From Actinomycetospora sp. NBRC 106378 (GTDB lineage Bacteria > Actinomycetota > Actinomycetes > Mycobacteriales > Pseudonocardiaceae): DNA of 64,000 bases. The position numbers and the translations under genes are program-made. A model generated the notes under the pieces. That model was not told the DNA's origin. It was given only the letters and a program-made list of their open reading frames with translations, and searched no databases. This document shows positions 30,915 to 40,170 of this stretch, piece after piece; the first letter of the stretch is position 1; every line of letters starts with the position of its first letter. Where the stretch lies: the NCBI RefSeq assembly GCF_030269685.1, contig NZ_BSTT01000003.1, positions 372,001 through 436,000 of the forward strand, in the 5' to 3' direction.

Positions 30915-31748
30915 ATGGACCCCAGGAGCATCACCGGGCTGGCCCCCGCCTACTTCGACTCCGGCACCTCCTCGTTCATCGACTTCCTCTCGACGGTCCG
31001 GCCGGACCTGTTGCCCACCGCGCGGGGGGTCACCCCCGAGGTCGCGGGCGGGGTGCCGCACGGCACGACGATCGTCGCGGCGGCCTACGACGGCGGGGTC
31101 GTCATCGCGGGCGACCGCCGGGCGACGATGGGCAACCTCATCTCCCAGCGGGACATGCAGAAGGTCTACATCACCGACGACTACTCGGCGGCCGGCATCG
31201 CGGGCACCGCCGGCCTGGCCGTCGAGGCCATCCGGCTGTTCGCGGTCGACCTGGAGCACTACGAGAAGCTCGAGGGCGTCGGCCTGACCTTCGACGGCAA
31301 GTCCAACCGGCTCGCCTCGATGATCCGGGGCAACCTCGGCGCGGCGATGCAGGGGCTCTCCTACGTCCCGCTGTTCGCGGGCTACGACCTCGACGCCGTC
31401 GACCCGGCGCGCGCGGGACGCATCGTGTCCTACGACGTCGTCGGTGGGCGCTACGAGGAGCACGGCGGGTACGCGGCGGTCGGGTCCGGCTCGCTGTTCG
31501 CCCGGTCCTCGCTGAAGAAGCTCCACGACGTGACCGCCGACCGCGCCACGACGGTCCGCAACACCGTCGAGGCCCTCTACGACGCGGCCGACGACGACTC
31601 GGCGACCGGTGGCCCCGACACCGTCCGCCACATCTTCCCGATCGTCGTGGCGATCGACGCCCAGGGCGCGGTCCAGCTGCCCGCCGACGAGGTCCAGACC
31701 GTCGCGGAGGCCGTCATCGCGGGCCGTCGCGAGCGCGCGACCAGCTGA
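30915..31748 (+). CDS. prcB: 20S proteasome beta subunit PrcB
   Basis: Catalytic subunit of the actinobacterial 20S core particle. 277 residues with a 50-residue propeptide; autocleavage at Gly50-Thr51 in the sequence [16 protein letters not shown] exposes the N-terminal threonine nucleophile. Lys and Asp partners lie in [11 protein letters not shown]. The mature part is about 227 residues, the usual size. AGAGGAG lies 13 nt upstream of the ATG. prcA follows after 37 nt in the same order as in other actinobacteria. Confidence 0.97.
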   Translation: MDPRSITGLAPAYFDSGTSSFIDFLSTVRPDLLPTARGVTPEVAGGVPHGTTIVAAAYDGGVVIAGDRRATMGNLISQRDMQKVYITDDYSAAGIAGTAGLAVEAIRLFAVDLEHYEKLEGVGLTFDGKSNRLASMIRGNLGAAMQGLSYVPLFAGYDLDAVDPARAGRIVSYDVVGGRYEEHGGYAAVGSGSLFARSSLKKLHDVTADRATTVRNTVEALYDAADDDSATGGPDTVRHIFPIVVAIDAQGAVQLPADEVQTVAEAVIAGRRERATS

Positions 31749-31785
31749 CCCGACCCCACAGCACCGAAGAGGGAGCCTCCCCGCC

Positions 31786-32568
31786 ATGACGATGCCGTTC
31801 TACGCGTCGGTCGACCAGCTGATGCGCGACCGCTCGGAGCTCGCCCGCAAGGGCATCTCCCGCGGTCGCAGCGTGGTGGTGCTGAGCTGCGCGGACGGGG
31901 TCCTGTTCGTCGCGGAGAACCGCTCGAAGTCGCTGCGCAAGATCTCCGAGATCTACGACCAGCTCGGGTTCGCCGCGGTCGGGCGCTACAACGAGTTCGA
32001 GAACCTCCGCCGCGCCGGTGTCCGCTGGGCGGACGTCCAGGGCTACTCCTACGACCGCCGCGACGTCTCCGGGCGCGCGCTGGCCAACGCGTACTCCAAC
32101 ATCCTCGGCGCGAGCTTCATCGAACAGCAGAAGCCGTTCGAGGTCGAGCTGTGCGTCGCGGCGCTGGGCGAGAACGCCGACTCCGACCAGCTCTTCCGCA
32201 TCACCTACGACGGTTCGATCTCCGACGAACCGCAGTTCGTGGTCATGGGCGGCACCACCGAGCCCATCTCGACGGCGCTGAAGTCCTCCTACGACGCGTC
32301 GCTCGACACGCAGGGCGCCCTGCGCACGGCCGTCGAGGCGCTCCTCGCGCAGAACGGGTCGTCCTCCGAGGAGCGCACGCTCGGCGTCGACTCCCTCGAG
32401 GTCGCCCTGCTCGACCGGTCCCGCCGGCGGCGGCGCTCCTTCCGCCGCATCACCGGTGCCGCGCTCTCCGGGCTCCTGCCCGACGCCGGGTCGGCGGACG
32501 CCGAACCCGACGCCGGCGACACCGGTGCGGGCGACGAGGTCTCGGGCGCCGGCGGCGCGGACGCCTGA
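31786..32568 (+). CDS. prcA: 20S proteasome alpha subunit PrcA
   Basis: Outer-ring subunit that gates the proteasome and docks ARC. 260 residues: N-terminal gate residues [23 protein letters not shown], then the Ntn-hydrolase fold without a catalytic Thr. The C-terminal ~45 residues, beyond an Arg-rich helix, are acidic and low in complexity. A GAGGGAG ribosome binding site precedes the ATG. It forms an operon with prcB and is closed by a strong hairpin. Confidence 0.97.
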   Translation: MTMPFYASVDQLMRDRSELARKGISRGRSVVVLSCADGVLFVAENRSKSLRKISEIYDQLGFAAVGRYNEFENLRRAGVRWADVQGYSYDRRDVSGRALANAYSNILGASFIEQQKPFEVELCVAALGENADSDQLFRITYDGSISDEPQFVVMGGTTEPISTALKSSYDASLDTQGALRTAVEALLAQNGSSSEERTLGVDSLEVALLDRSRRRRRSFRRITGAALSGLLPDAGSADAEPDAGDTGAGDEVSGAGGADA

Positions 32569-32584
32569 CCCCCTCCTGATCGAA

Positions 32585-32629
32585 CGAACGGCACTCTCGC
32601 AGCATCCATGTGCGCGAGAGTGCCGTTCG
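32585..32629. terminator. 16-bp hairpin between convergent prcA and PAP2/lipid kinase genes
   Basis: CGAACGGCACTCTCGC (32585-32600) pairs perfectly with GCGAGAGTGCCGTTCG (32614-32629); loop of 13 nt. Probable bidirectional terminator. Confidence 0.75.
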
Positions 32630-32653
32630 CTCGTCAGGGGCAGTGACAGCGCG

Positions 32654-34231
32654 TCACCAGGCGGTGGCGCGCTCCGGCCAGCGGGTCTCGTCGCGGCGGT
32701 AGACCGGCACGGGGTGGTCGGCGACGGAGAAGACCAGCCGCTCGCCCGAGACCATCACCTCGCCGTCGGTGGCCACCTCCAGCGGGCCGTCGAGCAGCTC
32801 CACGTCCAGGGAACTGGCGGTGTGCTCGACGTAGGTGCGGATGTGCCCGAGGGTGCCGAGCAGCAGGCCGACCACGGCCCGGGCGCGGGAGAAGCGGCGG
32901 TCGGCGCGCAGGTAGCGCACCTCGAGCAGCCCGGTGTCCAGCCGCGGCCGGTAGGCGGGCGTCATGCCCGCCGGGGCGTAGGGCCCGTTCCCGACGAAGA
33001 GCATCCAGATCGAGGTCTCCCGGCCGTCGATGCGGCACGGGATGGGCCGGGCGGTCCACAGCACCGCGACGAGGGCGGCGGACGCGGCCGGCCACTTGCC
33101 CCACCGCTTCTCCCACTTCTCGCGCAGCCGGACCATGTCGGGGTAGCCGCCGAACGAGGCGGTGTTGATGAAGACGACGCGCTCGCCGCCCTCGGGCCCG
33201 GTTGAGGCCGAGTAGACGCGCAGCTCGCCGACGTCGACGGCGACCGCCTCGCCGGCGCCCGTGGCGTCGACGACCTCCTGCAAGTCGTAGACGCCGACGT
33301 CGCGGCCGAAGTGGTTGAGCGTGCCGGCGGGCATGACCGCCAGCGGCAGGTCCAGGTCCTCGGCGATGCGGGCCGCCGCGGCGACCGACCCGTCGCCGCC
33401 CGCGATCCCGAGCGCCTCGGTGCCGGGCGTCGCCGCGGCCTCCTGCAGGCGGCCCAGGAGGTCGTCGCCCGGCTCGAGGCGGACGATCGTGGCCTTCGGG
33501 AGGGCGTCCGCGATCTCCTCGGCCGGGTCGACCCCGGGGCGCCCGGACCCCATGTTGACCACCATCGACAGGCCGTCGCCCTGCTCGAGGTGTGGCGCGT
33601 CGAGCCAGGGACGGGCGATCGCCTCGTCGGTGGGGCGCCGCGGCAGCCAGCGCTGGGTGAGCAGCGCGGCCCCCACCCCGAGGGCGGAGCCGACCACGGT
33701 GTCGCTGGTCCAGTGCACGCCCACGTGGACGCGGGAGTAGGCGACCGCGGCCGCGACCGGGGCCAGGGCCATCCCGGCGCGGGGGCTCTCGAGCGCGACG
33801 CCGACGGCGAAGGCGAAGGCGGACGCCGAGTGGCCGGAGGGGAACGAGGACGAGGTGGGCCGGTCCGGCAGGGAGCGGTAGGGCGGGAGCAGGTCCGCGG
33901 CCGGGCGGCGGCGCGGGAACAGCGGCTTGAGGACCGCGTTCGCGCCGAAGCTCGCGAGCCCGATGGCGAACACGCCCCGCAGCGCGCCCCGTCGGGTCTT
34001 CCGGGTCCCGAGGCCGGCGAGGACCGAGGCGGCCGCGAACCAGAGTCCGGAGTGGTTGGCCGAACGGGTGAAGGTGAGCAGCCCGGCGTCCAGCCGGGTG
34101 GCCGGGAGGTTCCCGACGGCGGCGGTGATGCGGTGGTCCAGCGCGCCGACCGGCCGGAGGGACCGGCGGCTCCGCCGCAGACCCGTGCGGAACACTGCCT
34201 TCGCGCGGCGTGCGCGTCGCCGGGGAAGCAT
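32654..34231 (-). CDS. Bifunctional PAP2 phosphatase/diacylglycerol kinase-family protein
   Basis: 525-residue two-domain protein. The N-terminal half is a membrane PAP2 phosphatase with KPLFPRRRP, SFPSGHSASA and SRVHVGVHWTSD, the three catalytic blocks, embedded in several hydrophobic helices (about residues 40-200). The C-terminal half is a DAGK/sphingosine-kinase-like catalytic domain with IAGGDGSVAAAA and MPAGTLNHFGRD. It may interconvert phosphorylated and free lipid heads. It is transcribed away from pafA, with a TAGGGT box 8 nt before ATG 34231. Confidence 0.88.
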   Translation of the reverse strand: MLPRRRARRAKAVFRTGLRRSRRSLRPVGALDHRITAAVGNLPATRLDAGLLTFTRSANHSGLWFAAASVLAGLGTRKTRRGALRGVFAIGLASFGANAVLKPLFPRRRPAADLLPPYRSLPDRPTSSSFPSGHSASAFAFAVGVALESPRAGMALAPVAAAVAYSRVHVGVHWTSDTVVGSALGVGAALLTQRWLPRRPTDEAIARPWLDAPHLEQGDGLSMVVNMGSGRPGVDPAEEIADALPKATIVRLEPGDDLLGRLQEAAATPGTEALGIAGGDGSVAAAARIAEDLDLPLAVMPAGTLNHFGRDVGVYDLQEVVDATGAGEAVAVDVGELRVYSASTGPEGGERVVFINTASFGGYPDMVRLREKWEKRWGKWPAASAALVAVLWTARPIPCRIDGRETSIWMLFVGNGPYAPAGMTPAYRPRLDTGLLEVRYLRADRRFSRARAVVGLLLGTLGHIRTYVEHTASSLDVELLDGPLEVATDGEVMVSGERLVFSVADHPVPVYRRDETRWPERATAW

Positions 34232-34239
34232 GGGAGCTG

Positions 34240-34245
34240 ACCCTA
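34240..34245 (-). promoter_or_regulatory. TAGGGT -10-like box for PAP2/lipid kinase gene
   Basis: On the minus strand TAGGGT ends 8 nt before ATG 34231. Confidence 0.45.
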
Positions 34246-34286
34246 CGGGCCGGTGTCGAGGGGCGCCGCGAGCGGCCTCGGGGGCT

Positions 34287-34292
34287 TAGGCT
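34287..34292 (+). promoter_or_regulatory. TAGGCT -10-like box for pafA
   Basis: TAGGCT ends 6 nt before ATG 34299, without a ribosome binding site. Confidence 0.5.
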
Positions 34293-34298
34293 GGAACC

Positions 34299-35657
34299 AT
34301 GCAGCGGCGGATCTACGGCATCGAGACCGAGTTCGGGGTGACCTGCACCTTCCACGGTCAGCGTCGGCTGTCCCCGGACGAGGTCGCTCGTTACCTGTTC
34401 CGGCGGGTCGTGTCGTGGGGGCGCTCGTCGAACGTCTTCCTGCGCAACGGCTCGCGCCTCTACCTCGACGTCGGGTCGCACCCCGAGTACGCGACGGCGG
34501 AGTGCGACTCCCTCGAGCAGCTCGTGGCCCACGACAAGGCCGGTGAGCGCATCCTCGAGGACCTGCTGCTCGACGCCGAGCGCCGGCTCGCCGACGAGGG
34601 CATCGGCGGCGACATCTTCCTGTTCAAGAACAACACCGACTCGGCGGGCAACTCCTACGGCTGCCACGAGAACTACCTCGTGGGCCGGTCGGGCGAGTTC
34701 TCCCGGATCGCCGACGTGCTGCTGCCGTTCCTCGTGACCCGCCAGCTCATCGCGGGCGCCGGCAAGGTCCTGCAGACCCCCCGCGGAGCGGTGTTCTGCC
34801 TGTCCCAGCGCGCCGAGCACATCTGGGAGGGTGTGTCCTCGGCCACCACGCGCAGCCGTCCGATCATCAACACCCGCGACGAGCCGCACGCGGACGCCGA
34901 GCGCTACCGCCGCCTGCACGTGATCGTCGGCGACTCGAACATGAGCGAGGTGACCACCCTGCTCAAGGTCGGCACCACCCACCTCGTGCTCGAGATGATC
35001 GAGCAGGGCGTCCAGTTCCGGGACTTCACCCTGGACAACCCGATCCGCGCGATCCGTGAGATCAGCCACGACCTCACGGGCCGCCGCCCCGTCCGCCTCG
35101 CGGGCGGCCGCGAGGCCGGGGCCCTGGACATCCAGCGCGAGTACTACCAGCGGGCCGTGGAGCACGTCGCGCGCCGCGGGAGCGACCCGGTGACCGACCG
35201 GGTGCTGGAGCTGTGGGGCCGCACCCTCGACGCCGTCGAGCGTCAGGACCTCTCGCTCATCGACCGCGAGATCGACTGGGCGATCAAGCACAAGCTCGTG
35301 GAGCGCTACCGCAAGCGCAGCGACATCGGCCTGTCCAGCCCCCGCATCGCGCAGCTCGACCTCGCGTACCACGACATCCGCCGGGGCCGCGGCGTGTTCG
35401 ACCTCCTGCAGCGCAAGGACCTGGTCGACCGGGTCACCGACGACGGCGAGATCGAGGCCGCGAAGGACACCCCGCCGCAGACCACCCGCGCGAAGCTGCG
35501 CGGCGACTTCATCGCCGCCGCCCAGAACGCCGGTCGTGATTTCACCGTGGATTGGGTCCACCTCAAACTGAACGACCAGGCGCAGCGAACCGTCCTGTGC
35601 AAGGACCCGTTCCGCGCGGTGGACGAACGGGTGGACCGGCTCATCGCGACGCTGTGA
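34299..35657 (+). CDS. pafA: Pup-protein ligase PafA
   Basis: ATP-dependent ligase that phosphorylates the C-terminal Glu of Pup and couples it to substrate lysines. 452 residues. The N-terminal GIETEFGV carries Mg-binding Glu residues; the catalytic Asp is in [34 protein letters not shown] forms the nucleotide pocket. It lacks the extra loop seen in Dop between the first two motifs, which distinguishes the two paralogues. The C-terminal domain (from about 380) holds the Pup-groove segments. It probably has its own promoter, and a kinase gene separates it from pafBC. Confidence 0.97.
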   Translation: MQRRIYGIETEFGVTCTFHGQRRLSPDEVARYLFRRVVSWGRSSNVFLRNGSRLYLDVGSHPEYATAECDSLEQLVAHDKAGERILEDLLLDAERRLADEGIGGDIFLFKNNTDSAGNSYGCHENYLVGRSGEFSRIADVLLPFLVTRQLIAGAGKVLQTPRGAVFCLSQRAEHIWEGVSSATTRSRPIINTRDEPHADAERYRRLHVIVGDSNMSEVTTLLKVGTTHLVLEMIEQGVQFRDFTLDNPIRAIREISHDLTGRRPVRLAGGREAGALDIQREYYQRAVEHVARRGSDPVTDRVLELWGRTLDAVERQDLSLIDREIDWAIKHKLVERYRKRSDIGLSSPRIAQLDLAYHDIRRGRGVFDLLQRKDLVDRVTDDGEIEAAKDTPPQTTRAKLRGDFIAAAQNAGRDFTVDWVHLKLNDQAQRTVLCKDPFRAVDERVDRLIATL

Positions 35658-35755
35658 CCGTGTAACAGCGCTCACGCCTCGCGTCGGCCGGTCCCGGGTC
35701 ATCCCCACCACCACACCGTGACCGATCGACCGAGGACGAGGACGGCACACAGCCG

Positions 35756-37501
35756 ATGGAGCACCAGGACCGCACGTCCCGGGTGACGCCCGCCGACCAG
35801 CCGAGCACGCTGCACGACGCCGCGCCGGTGACCCCGGATCCCGACGTCGAGGGCACCGTGCTGGCCGGTCGCTACCGGGTGGGCGAGTGCATCGGGGCCG
35901 GCGCGATGGGCGTGGTGTGGTCGGCGTGGGACCGGCGGCTGCGCCGCACCGTCGCGGTCAAGCAGCTGACCCCGCCGCGGGACGGGGACGAGGCCGAGAT
36001 CCGCGTGGCCCGGGCCCGGGCGATGCGCGAGGGCCGGATCGCCGCCCGCGTGATGCACCCACGCGCGATCGCCGTGTTCGACGTCGTCATGCACGGCTCG
36101 ATGCCGTGGATCGTCATGGAGTACCTGCCGTCGCGCTCGCTCGCGGCGGTGCTCGCCGAGCGCGGGCCGCTCCCGCCCTTCGAGGTCGCGCGGATCGGCG
36201 CCCAGATCGCCGACGCGCTCTCGGCGGTGCACGAGGCGGGCATCGTCCACGGCGACGTCAAGCCCGGCAACGTGCTGATCACCGACGACGGTATCGCGAA
36301 GCTGACCGACTTCGGCGTCTCCCGCGCCTCGTGGGACACCACCGCCACGGGCGGCGGCCTGGTCGCCGGCACACCCGGCTACTTCGCGCCCGAGGTCGCC
36401 CGGGGCGGCGACCCGACGCCCGCCTCGGACGTCTTCTCCCTCGGCGCGACGCTCTACGCGGCGGTGGAGAACGAACTGGTCTGCGGGCGGCTCGACAACA
36501 CCCTCGCCGTGCTCCACGCCATGGCCGAGGGACGGCTGCGCCCGGCCACCCGCGCCGGGGTGCTGGGGCGGCCGTTGTCGGCGATGCTGCGTCTCGAGGC
36601 CCGCCACCGGCCCGACACCCCCCTCCTGCGCTCGGCCCTCGAGGCCCGCGCGGCGCTGGGGGAGTCCGAAGCGGCCCTGCCAGCCCCAGCGGCCGCGCCG
36701 CTCACCCCGACCCCCGCGGAGCCGGGCGATCCCTCCACCGCGGACGTCGCGGGCCGCCGGCCCGTCGTCACCGGCCCGCCGACCTCCCCGGACGCCACGC
36801 CCGCCGTCGCGGGTCCCGACGACGGGTCCGACGACGGGTCCGACGGCTGGTTCCCCCTGTCCCCGGCGGACAGCACCGTCGCCGCGACCCCGCCGGCCCG
36901 TCCCCGCTCCCGCCGCCGCCGTCGGGTGCTCGCGGTCGCGGCCGCGACCGCCGTCGTGCTCGCTGCGGGCGTCGGGGCCGCCCTCGCCGCGGCCGAGGAC
37001 GCCCGCACCCCGGCGTCGCGGACCACCGTGGCCGCGGCACCGGCGACGCCCGCGGTCCCCACCACCGACGTGCCGCTGCCGACGAGCACGGAGACGGTGC
37101 CGCCGGTGGCGGGCGCGCCGCTCTCGCCGGGCAGCCCGGCGACCGACGCCCCGTCGGGCGGGGATCCCGACGCCCCCGTCACCGAGGACGACACGCGTCG
37201 CACCGTGACGGCCTACTACGCGAGCCTGCCCGGCGACATCCCCGGCGCGTGGGCGCTGCTGTCGGGGGACGCCCGTGACGCCTCGGGCGGCTACGGCGGC
37301 TACCAGCGGTTCTGGGGCGGGATCACCTCGGTCAGCGCCACCGACGTGCAGGTCGACGGCACCTCGGCGCGTGCCGTCCTGGACTTCGTCACGTCGAGCG
37401 GGCGGACCTCCCGGGAGACCTACACCTTCGAGGTCGACCGCAACGGCGACGGCGCCCTGGAGATCCGCTCGGCCTCGCGGGGCGGCGCCGACTCGGCCTG
37501 A
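35756..37501 (+). CDS. Receptor-type Ser/Thr protein kinase (non-RD)
   Basis: 581 residues. The cytosolic kinase domain (about 38-300) has a Gly-loop GAGAMGVV, the ATP-binding Lys69 in VAVKQL, a catalytic loop HGDVKPGN with Asp167, and DFG at 185-187 followed by GTPGYFAPE. The residue before the catalytic Asp is Gly rather than Arg, so activation-loop phosphorylation may not be the switch. A Pro/Ser/Asp-rich juxtamembrane part with a DDGS repeat leads to one transmembrane helix at about 395-415 and an extracytoplasmic Thr/Pro-rich stalk ending in a small NTF2-like domain (YYASLPGDIPGAWALLS). It lies between pafA and pafB, where mycobacteria have no kinase. Confidence 0.85.
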   Translation: MEHQDRTSRVTPADQPSTLHDAAPVTPDPDVEGTVLAGRYRVGECIGAGAMGVVWSAWDRRLRRTVAVKQLTPPRDGDEAEIRVARARAMREGRIAARVMHPRAIAVFDVVMHGSMPWIVMEYLPSRSLAAVLAERGPLPPFEVARIGAQIADALSAVHEAGIVHGDVKPGNVLITDDGIAKLTDFGVSRASWDTTATGGGLVAGTPGYFAPEVARGGDPTPASDVFSLGATLYAAVENELVCGRLDNTLAVLHAMAEGRLRPATRAGVLGRPLSAMLRLEARHRPDTPLLRSALEARAALGESEAALPAPAAAPLTPTPAEPGDPSTADVAGRRPVVTGPPTSPDATPAVAGPDDGSDDGSDGWFPLSPADSTVAATPPARPRSRRRRRVLAVAAATAVVLAAGVGAALAAAEDARTPASRTTVAAAPATPAVPTTDVPLPTSTETVPPVAGAPLSPGSPATDAPSGGDPDAPVTEDDTRRTVTAYYASLPGDIPGAWALLSGDARDASGGYGGYQRFWGGITSVSATDVQVDGTSARAVLDFVTSSGRTSRETYTFEVDRNGDGALEIRSASRGGADSA

Positions 37502-37557
37502 GGCACCCCGGACGCGCCGGGATCCGGGATGTCGAACACAAGATCGAGCGGCGCACG

Positions 37558-37563
37558 TACCCT
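37558..37563 (+). promoter_or_regulatory. TACCCT -10-like box for pafB
   Basis: TACCCT ends 7 nt before GTG 37571 and favours that start over ATG 37529. Confidence 0.45.
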
Positions 37564-37570
37564 CTGGGGC

Positions 37571-38560
37571 GTGCCCGCCGCCCCGACCGCTCGTGCCGAG
37601 CGTCTCGTGAACCTGGTGCTGGCGCTGCTCTCGACGCGGCAGTTCCTCACCGCCGAGCGCATCCGTACGACGGTGGCGGGCTACGAGGAGGCCGCGACCG
37701 ACGACGCGTTCTACCGGATGCTCGAACGGGACAAGGCCGAGCTCCGCGAGCTGGGCGTCCCGCTCGAGACCGGCAAGCAGTCGATCTTCGACACCGTGGA
37801 CGGCTACCGGATCGCCCGCGGCGACTACGAGCTCGCCCCGATCGACCTCGCGCCCGACGAGGCCACGGCGGTCGCCCTCGCCGCCCGGCTCTGGGACTCC
37901 CCGCAGCTGGCCGGCGCCGCCCGGACCGCGGTGACGAAGCTGCGCGCGGCCGGCGTCGAGGTCGATCCCACGGCGGCCTCGGAGGTCCAGCCGCGGGTGC
38001 GCACCACCGAGCCGGCGTTCGCCCCGCTGCTCGCCGCTGCCCGGGCCGGGCGCGCGGTCCGCTTCGCCCACCGCGGTCACCCCGCCGCCCCGGCCCGGGA
38101 GCGGACCGTCGAGCCCTGGGGCGTCGTGTCCTACCGCGGCCGCTGGTACCTCGTCGGCCACGACCGGGACCGGGACGACGTGCGCTGCTTCCGCATCTCG
38201 CGCATCGAGGGCGAGGTCGCCACGGTCGGGCCCCGCGGCGCGGTCACCCGCCCCGACGGGGTCGACCTCGTCGACCTCGTGGCCCGCTCGGCCGGACCAC
38301 CCCCGCCGTCGGGAACCGCCCGGGTGCGGCTGGTGCCCGGGCGCGCGGCCGGCCTGCGCCGGGCCGGCCGGCCCGACCCGCAGGGCGACCCCGACGTCGT
38401 CGAGCTCGACCTCGCCCGCCTCGAGTCCCTGGCCCGCTGGATCGCCGGGCACGGGCCCGACGCGGTGGTGCTCGAGCCGCCGGAACTGCGGGACGCCGTG
38501 ATCGCCGCGCTGCGCGCCAGCGCCGACGCCCCCGCCACGCTCTCCGAGGCGCACCGATGA
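37571..38560 (+). CDS. pafB: WYL-domain transcriptional activator PafB
   Basis: 329-residue subunit of the PafBC heterodimer, which in mycobacteria activates DNA-damage genes independently of LexA. The N-terminal winged helix starts ERLVNLVLALLSTRQFLTAERI; the WYL domain (about 135-220) contains VVSYRGRWYLVGHD, and a WCX-type C-terminal domain follows. GTG 37571 begins at the conserved part; ATG 37529 would add 14 residues not seen in relatives. Its stop overlaps the pafC start (ATGA), matching the obligate pairing. Confidence 0.92.
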   Translation: MPAAPTARAERLVNLVLALLSTRQFLTAERIRTTVAGYEEAATDDAFYRMLERDKAELRELGVPLETGKQSIFDTVDGYRIARGDYELAPIDLAPDEATAVALAARLWDSPQLAGAARTAVTKLRAAGVEVDPTAASEVQPRVRTTEPAFAPLLAAARAGRAVRFAHRGHPAAPARERTVEPWGVVSYRGRWYLVGHDRDRDDVRCFRISRIEGEVATVGPRGAVTRPDGVDLVDLVARSAGPPPPSGTARVRLVPGRAAGLRRAGRPDPQGDPDVVELDLARLESLARWIAGHGPDAVVLEPPELRDAVIAALRASADAPATLSEAHR

Positions 38561-39558
38561 GCGCGGAGGGCGTCGCGGAACGGCTGCCGCGCCTGCTCAC
38601 GCTGGTCCCGTGGCTGCTCGCGCGCCCGGGCGTGCCCGTGGCGGAGGCGGCGGCCGAGTTCGGGATCAGCGAGAGCCAGCTGCGCCGCGACCTCGAACTG
38701 CTGTGGATGTGCGGGCTGCCGGGCTACGGGCCGGGCGACCTCGTCGACCTCTCCTTCGAGGGCGACACCGTCACGGTGGTCTACGACGCCGGGCTCTCCC
38801 GGCCGCTGCGGCTCTCCGGCCCGGAGGCCGCCACCCTCGCCGTCGCCCTGCGCGCCCTCGCCGACGCGCCGGGGGTGGTCGACACCGACGCGGTGCAGCG
38901 GGCCCTGGCCAAGATCGAGCAGGCCTCGGGGCGCACCGACGACCCCCTGTCGGCGTGCTCGGACGGTCTGTCGGGCACCGTGGCCGTGGGCATGGGCCGC
39001 ACGCCGGGCAACGCCCGCGCGGAGGCGACCGTCCGCGACGCGGTCGCCCGGCACCGGGCGCTGCGCCTGACCTACTACTCGGCCTCGCGGGACGCCGTCG
39101 GACGCCGCGACGTCGACCCGATGCGCCTGATGATGGTCGACGGCTCGACCTACCTCGAGGCGTGGTGCCGACGGGCCGAGGGCGTCCGGATGTTCCGGCT
39201 CGACCGTGTGGACGACGCCGAGACCCTCGACGAACCGGCCCGGCCGCCGGCCGACGCGGAGCTGCGGGAGGTCCCGGCGGACGCCACCGGCCTGCTCGCC
39301 CCCGACGAGGGCCGGCCGCTCGCGGCGCTGCGCCTGGCCCCCGAGGCGCGGTGGGTCGCCGAGTACTACCCGATGGAGGACGTCGTCGCGGACGACGACG
39401 GGTCGGCCCGGGTGCGGATGCGCTACGACGACCGGGCCTGGATGGTGCGGCTGCTGCTGGGCCTCGGGGACACCGTCGAGGTGCTGTGGCCGCCCGAGCT
39501 CGCTGCGGACCGGGCCGCGCGGGCGCGCGAGGCGCTCGCGGCCTACGGCGTGGGCTGA
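38557..39558 (+). CDS. pafC: WYL-domain transcriptional activator PafC
   Basis: 333-residue partner of PafB. An N-terminal helix-turn-helix (LPRLLTLVPWLLARPGVPVAEAAAEFG) precedes a WYL domain with ALRLTYYSASRD and a FRLDRVDDA segment, then a C-terminal WCX domain. In this subunit the WYL core reads TYLEAWCRRA in place of the canonical Trp-Tyr-Leu. The start codon overlaps the pafB stop. The genes are physically linked to the proteasome locus in most actinobacteria, though their role is in the DNA-damage response. Confidence 0.92.
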   Translation: MSAEGVAERLPRLLTLVPWLLARPGVPVAEAAAEFGISESQLRRDLELLWMCGLPGYGPGDLVDLSFEGDTVTVVYDAGLSRPLRLSGPEAATLAVALRALADAPGVVDTDAVQRALAKIEQASGRTDDPLSACSDGLSGTVAVGMGRTPGNARAEATVRDAVARHRALRLTYYSASRDAVGRRDVDPMRLMMVDGSTYLEAWCRRAEGVRMFRLDRVDDAETLDEPARPPADAELREVPADATGLLAPDEGRPLAALRLAPEARWVAEYYPMEDVVADDDGSARVRMRYDDRAWMVRLLLGLGDTVEVLWPPELAADRAARAREALAAYGVG

Positions 39559-39604
39559 GGCGGGCGGAGCCGAGCGGAGCGACGGGGGAGGGGCGCGGTC
39601 GCGC

Positions 39605-39610
39605 TAGGGT
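39605..39610 (+). promoter_or_regulatory. TAGGGT -10-like box for small membrane protein/tatA
   Basis: TAGGGT ends 6 nt before GTG 39617. Confidence 0.5.
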
Positions 39611-39616
39611 CCCGGC

Positions 39617-39871
39617 GTGATCGGTCCCATCGTGTGGAGCATCGTCGCCGTCGTCGTGGCCCTGGTGGTCCTCGTGCTGCTGGTCGGCGGCACCCTGCGG
39701 GCGCTGCGGCGCACGTCGGCGGTGTCGGGCGCCTTCGGGGCGTTCGTGACCGACCGGGTGGGCCTGCTCCGGGCGCGGACGGCTGCCCTGGGCGTCCGGA
39801 TGGAGCAGCGTAGGGCGCCCGATTCGTCCCCGGTACAGTCGGACGGGAGGACGGAAGGAGCTCTCCCGTGA
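39617..39871 (+). CDS. Small single-pass membrane protein upstream of tatA
   Basis: 84 residues: one long hydrophobic helix at about residues 3-28 and a basic cytosolic tail. GTG 39617 follows a -10-like box. Its stop overlaps the tatA start by GTGA, so the two proteins are coupled. No family is recognised; similar short one-helix proteins between pafC and tatA occur in related genomes as far as I recall, but no function is known. Confidence 0.65.
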   Translation: MIGPIVWSIVAVVVALVVLVLLVGGTLRALRRTSAVSGAFGAFVTDRVGLLRARTAALGVRMEQRRAPDSSPVQSDGRTEGALP

Positions 39872-40122
39872 GCGAATGGATCATCGTCGCCATCGTCGGC
39901 GTCGTGCTGCTCTTCAGCGCCAAGAAGCTCCCCGACATGGCCCGCGGCCTCGGGCAGTCGATGCGCATCTTCAAGGCCGAGACCCGCGGCATGAAGGAGG
40001 ACGACGAGCGCGCGAAGTCGCCCGGGCCGGCGCCGAAGCCGGTCGAGGCGTCCCGGGCCGACCCGCCCGTCGTCGAGAAGCCCCGGGAGACCGTTCCCGA
40101 CGAGACCCGCAAGGCCGACTGA
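39868..40122 (+). CDS. tatA: Sec-independent protein translocase subunit TatA
   Basis: 84 residues. A short N-terminal transmembrane helix ([14 protein letters not shown]) is followed by the hinge [23 protein letters not shown], whose amphipathic helix with a conserved phenylalanine-glycine-type arrangement identifies TatA/E rather than TatB. The tail is Pro/Glu/Lys-rich. GGAAGGAG lies 7 nt before GTG 39868. In mycobacteria tatC follows directly; here the next gene is the helicase, so tatC must be elsewhere. Confidence 0.92.
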   Translation: MSEWIIVAIVGVVLLFSAKKLPDMARGLGQSMRIFKAETRGMKEDDERAKSPGPAPKPVEASRADPPVVEKPRETVPDETRKAD

Positions 40123-40138
40123 GACCCTTTCCGCAGCG

Positions 40139-40170
40139 CGCCCCCACCGATGTGTGACACGGTGGGGGCG
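40139..40170 (+). terminator. 11-bp hairpin between tatA and the helicase gene
   Basis: CGCCCCCACCG (40139-40149) pairs perfectly with CGGTGGGGGCG (40160-40170), loop 10 nt. The right arm reaches the first base of the helicase GTG start, so it could end tatA transcription or hide the helicase start codon. Confidence 0.6.
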
